64,000 nucleotides of DNA. It comes from Sphingomonas sp. (GTDB lineage Bacteria > Pseudomonadota > Alphaproteobacteria > Sphingomonadales > Sphingomonadaceae). The notes under the pieces were generated by a model. It was not told where the DNA came from. It worked only from the letters and a program-made list of their open reading frames with translations, and did not search any database. Location of the stretch: NCBI RefSeq assembly GCF_017744835.1, contig NZ_JAGIAM010000006.1, forward strand, positions 1-64,000. The letters are read 5' to 3'. Every line of letters starts with the position of its first letter. Within the stretch, counting starts at the first letter, position 1. Below are positions 61,668-64,000 of the stretch, piece after piece. Position numbers and translations under genes: made by a program.

Positions 61668-63184
61668 CTCCGGTGCGGCGCGTCACCATCGTCGGCGGGG
61701 GTGCCGCAGGCTGGATGACCGCCGCGCTGCTCTCGAAGCTGCTGGTGCACGGCTTCGAGATCCGGCTGATCGAATCCGACGAGATCGGCACGATCGGCGT
61801 CGGCGAAGCGACGATCCCCGCGATCCGCGACTATTGCGCGCTCGCCGGGCTCGATCAGTTCGCGATGGTCCGCGCGACCCAGGCGACCTTCAAGCTCGGC
61901 ATCGAGTTCGTGAACTGGCGCGAGCCGGGGCACAGCTACATCCACGGCTTCGGCAAGATCGGCCAGGACCTGTGGTGGCTGCACATGCACCAGCTCTGGC
62001 TCAAGATGGCCGGGCAGGGCGCGGTGAAGCATTTCGACCATTATGCGCTGAACTGCCTCGCCGCGCGCAAGAACCGCTTCTGCTTCCCCAATCCGTCGAA
62101 CCCGCATTCGCCGATCGCGCACATCGACTATGCCTATCATTTCGACGCCTCGCTGTTCGCGCGCCACCTGCGCGCCGAAAGCGAGGGGCGCGGCGTCCAG
62201 CGGATCGAGGGGCGGATCGTCTCGGTCGAGCAGCGGGGCGAGGACGGGTTCGTCGAGCGCGTCCTGCTCGCCGACGGGCGCAGCGTCGAGGGCGATCTGT
62301 TCGTCGACTGCTCCGGGATGCGCGGGCTGTTGATCGGTCAGGCGCTGGGCGTCGGCTATGAGGAATGGAGCAAGTGGCTGCTCTGCGACCGCGCGCTCGC
62401 GGTGCCGTGCGAGAGCGTGAGCCCGCTCACCCCCTACACGCGCTCGACTGCCCACGGCAGCGGCTGGCAATGGCGCATCCCGCTCCAGCACCGGATCGGC
62501 AACGGCCATGTCTATTCGAGCGCGCACATGAGCGACGACGAAGCGGCGGCGATCCTGATGGCCAATCTCGACGGCCGCGCGCTCGGCGATCCGCGCCCGG
62601 TGCGCTTCACGCCAGGCAAGCGCCACCGTTTCTGGGAGAAGAACGTCGTCGCGATCGGGCTGTCGAGCGGCTTCCTCGAGCCGCTCGAATCGACCAGCAT
62701 CCATCTGATCCAGACCGCGATCCTGCGCCTGATCGCACTCTTCCCCGGCGACGGCGTGAAGGCGGCGGACGTGGCCGAATACAACCGCCAGACCGATTTC
62801 GAATATCAGGACGTCCGCGACTTCATCGTCGCGCACTACAAGGTCACCAATCGCGAGGACACGCCCTTCTGGGCCTATCTCCGCCACATGGACGTGCCCG
62901 ACAGCCTGGCCGAACGGCTCGAGCTGTTCCGCACGTCGGCGCGCTTCTTCGTCCATGGCAAGGCCGAGCTCTTCCGCGAGGAGAGCTGGGTGCAGGTGCT
63001 GCTCGGGCAGGGGCTGGAGATGCGCTACGACCCCATGGTCGACATGGTCCCTGATGCCGATCTCGCGGCGTTCGTCCGCGACGTCGAGGACGTGATCGAG
63101 GACGTGGCCAACGCGATGCCCGATCACGCCGCCTTCATCGAACGCCACTGCAAGGCACCGCCGCTCCCCACTGTTGCACCCTGA
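61664..63184 (+). CDS. Tryptophan 7-halogenase-family flavoprotein
   Basis: A 506-residue FAD protein. VTIVGGGAAGWMTAALLSK binds FAD, GVGEATIP follows, ATFKLGIEF holds the catalytic Lys, GWQWRIP is the WxWxIP halogenase motif, and LEPLESTSIHLIQ holds the active-site Glu. All residues needed for halogenation are kept, so it could be active. In sphingomonads, caulobacters and xanthomonads such genes sit in carbohydrate loci beside TonB receptors, with unknown substrate. It is translationally coupled to GH97. Confidence 0.9.
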   Translation: MTPVRRVTIVGGGAAGWMTAALLSKLLVHGFEIRLIESDEIGTIGVGEATIPAIRDYCALAGLDQFAMVRATQATFKLGIEFVNWREPGHSYIHGFGKIGQDLWWLHMHQLWLKMAGQGAVKHFDHYALNCLAARKNRFCFPNPSNPHSPIAHIDYAYHFDASLFARHLRAESEGRGVQRIEGRIVSVEQRGEDGFVERVLLADGRSVEGDLFVDCSGMRGLLIGQALGVGYEEWSKWLLCDRALAVPCESVSPLTPYTRSTAHGSGWQWRIPLQHRIGNGHVYSSAHMSDDEAAAILMANLDGRALGDPRPVRFTPGKRHRFWEKNVVAIGLSSGFLEPLESTSIHLIQTAILRLIALFPGDGVKAADVAEYNRQTDFEYQDVRDFIVAHYKVTNREDTPFWAYLRHMDVPDSLAERLELFRTSARFFVHGKAELFREESWVQVLLGQGLEMRYDPMVDMVPDADLAAFVRDVEDVIEDVANAMPDHAAFIERHCKAPPLPTVAP

Positions 63185-63300
63185 ACACGCTCTGCGGCGT
63201 TCGTGCGCCGATCGATCGTGGAGGCGCGTGATCGGGATTGACACGGCGCGCGAAAGGGGTTTGTCACCGTTGTCTGAGAACAAAGACGGCCGGAACGTCA

Positions 63301-63314
63301 TGTAACCGGTTACA
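63301..63314. promoter_or_regulatory. Perfect palindrome TGTAACCGGTTACA before the last TonB receptor
   Basis: A fully symmetric 14-bp site with central CG, the form of LacI-family operators. It overlaps TACAAT (63311-63316), a good -10 candidate, and lies 24 bases before the receptor start. A near copy precedes GH97, so one regulator probably controls both. Confidence 0.68.
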
Positions 63315-63337
63315 ATAATGGGTCAGGGGAGAGTGAA

Positions 63338-64000
63338 GTGAAGGATTCCAGCACCATGCGTTCCCATCTCGCGCGCGGCATCTCCGCCGCGGCGCTCGCG
63401 GCTGCGCTCGTCATCGGCGTCCCCGCCGTCGCGCAGACGACTGCGACTCTCCAGGGTCATGTCGAGGGCGTGCAGCCCGGCGCCACCGTCACCGTGACCG
63501 ACACGGTCACTGGCCGTTCGGTCACCGTGCCGGTCAAAGAGGACGGCCGTTTCGTCATCCCGGGCCTCAGGCCGAGCACCTATCGGGTGGAAGTCCCCGG
63601 GCAGGAACCGCGCGACGTGACGCTGCCGGTGGGCCAGACCATCACCGTCGACCTGGGCGAGGCGCCAGAAGTCGCGGCGGCCGAGGGTGCGGAGATCGTC
63701 GTCACCGGGACGCGCGACCGCACCGAAGTGCGCACCGCCACGGTCTCGACCAACGTCAGCCAGACGCAGATCGAGAACCTGCCGCAGAACGATCGCAACT
63801 TCCTGAACTTCGCCGCGCTCGCGCCAGGCGTGTCGGTCTCGCCGACCGCGGGCACGCGCCGCATCCAGGCGGGTGCGGTCAGCGCCGACAACACCAACGT
63901 CTTCATCGACGGCCTCAGCCTCAAGAACCCGATCAACCACGGCGGCGTGGCCGGCCAGAACTTCTCGCGCGGCAATCCCTTCCCGCAATCGGCGGTGCAG
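63338..64000 (+). CDS. TonB-dependent receptor with carboxypeptidase-like N-domain, partial
   Basis: The first 221 residues; the rest lies outside the window. Signal peptide ending AVAQT, a carboxypeptidase-regulatory-like domain (TATLQGHVEGVQPGATVTVTD in pieces, GRFVIPGLRPSTYRVEV), TonB-box region EIVVTGTRDRTEVRTAT, then plug with IENLPQNDRNFLNFAALAPGV and NTNVFIDGLSLKNPIN. A GTG at 63338 is the start, with GGGGAGA upstream; an ATG at 63356 is possible. Presumed receptor for the glucan handled by the GH97 enzyme. Confidence 0.9.
   Translation, partial: MKDSSTMRSHLARGISAAALAAALVIGVPAVAQTTATLQGHVEGVQPGATVTVTDTVTGRSVTVPVKEDGRFVIPGLRPSTYRVEVPGQEPRDVTLPVGQTITVDLGEAPEVAAAEGAEIVVTGTRDRTEVRTATVSTNVSQTQIENLPQNDRNFLNFAALAPGVSVSPTAGTRRIQAGAVSADNTNVFIDGLSLKNPINHGGVAGQNFSRGNPFPQSAVQ

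Overview
The window looks like a piece of chromosome from a high-GC alphaproteobacterium of the Sphingomonadales, most likely Sphingomonas or a close relative. Pointers are an rRNA operon that ends 5S then tRNA-fMet, several large TonB-dependent receptors with the sphingomonad/caulobacter style signal and plug regions, a tryptophan-halogenase-like gene next to a GH97 enzyme and a TonB receptor, the RegB/RegA pair attached to a cyo operon, and a DUF4169 gene. I saw no insertion sequence, integrase, prophage or CRISPR array.

Layout. 1-262: end of an rRNA operon (5S, tRNA-fMet, terminator). 416-14668: mostly housekeeping genes in short or single units: exonuclease, MTA phosphorylase, PhnA-type protein, aconitase, POT peptide transporter, nitroreductase/GntR/monooxygenase cluster, acyl-CoA dehydrogenase, Sua5-type t6A enzyme, aquaporin, MsrA, GalE and a PAP2 phosphatase. 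14692-25895: an outer-membrane receptor with a zinc-type operator candidate, a polysaccharide pyruvyl transferase/FrhB pair, a 1227-residue TonB receptor, and a small cluster with a lipoprotein, an unknown protein and an unusual aldo/keto reductase-like protein. 25948-29951: GH28 and GH106-type enzymes, a pectin/rhamnogalacturonan degradation pair. 30021-37895: calcium/proton antiporter, then the cyoABCD quinol oxidase operon running into SURF1 and RegB/RegA. 38026-40836: an MFS transporter and an Nramp-like transporter separated by an array of RNA hairpins.

40973-58830 is the most interesting part and reads as a surface-adhesion island. It holds a 2712-residue autotransporter, a phosphorelay split into separate histidine kinase, single-domain receiver and Hpt proteins, a divergent LuxR-type response regulator, and an archaic (Csu/spore-coat-U type) chaperone-usher pilus with four secreted pilin-like subunits, a 56-residue helical protein, a chaperone and an usher. 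A 20-base palindromic element occurs twice in opposite orientation, once directly after the LuxR gene and ahead of the first pilin genes, once ahead of the last pilin gene. The simplest reading is that the phosphorelay ends on the LuxR protein, which binds these sites and switches the pilus on.

58827-64000: two small overlapping genes on the minus strand, then a GH97 alpha-glucosidase, a translationally coupled tryptophan-halogenase-like flavoprotein and the start of a TonB receptor cut by the window edge. The GH97 and receptor genes share a LacI-type operator motif, consistent with an alpha-glucan utilisation regulon.
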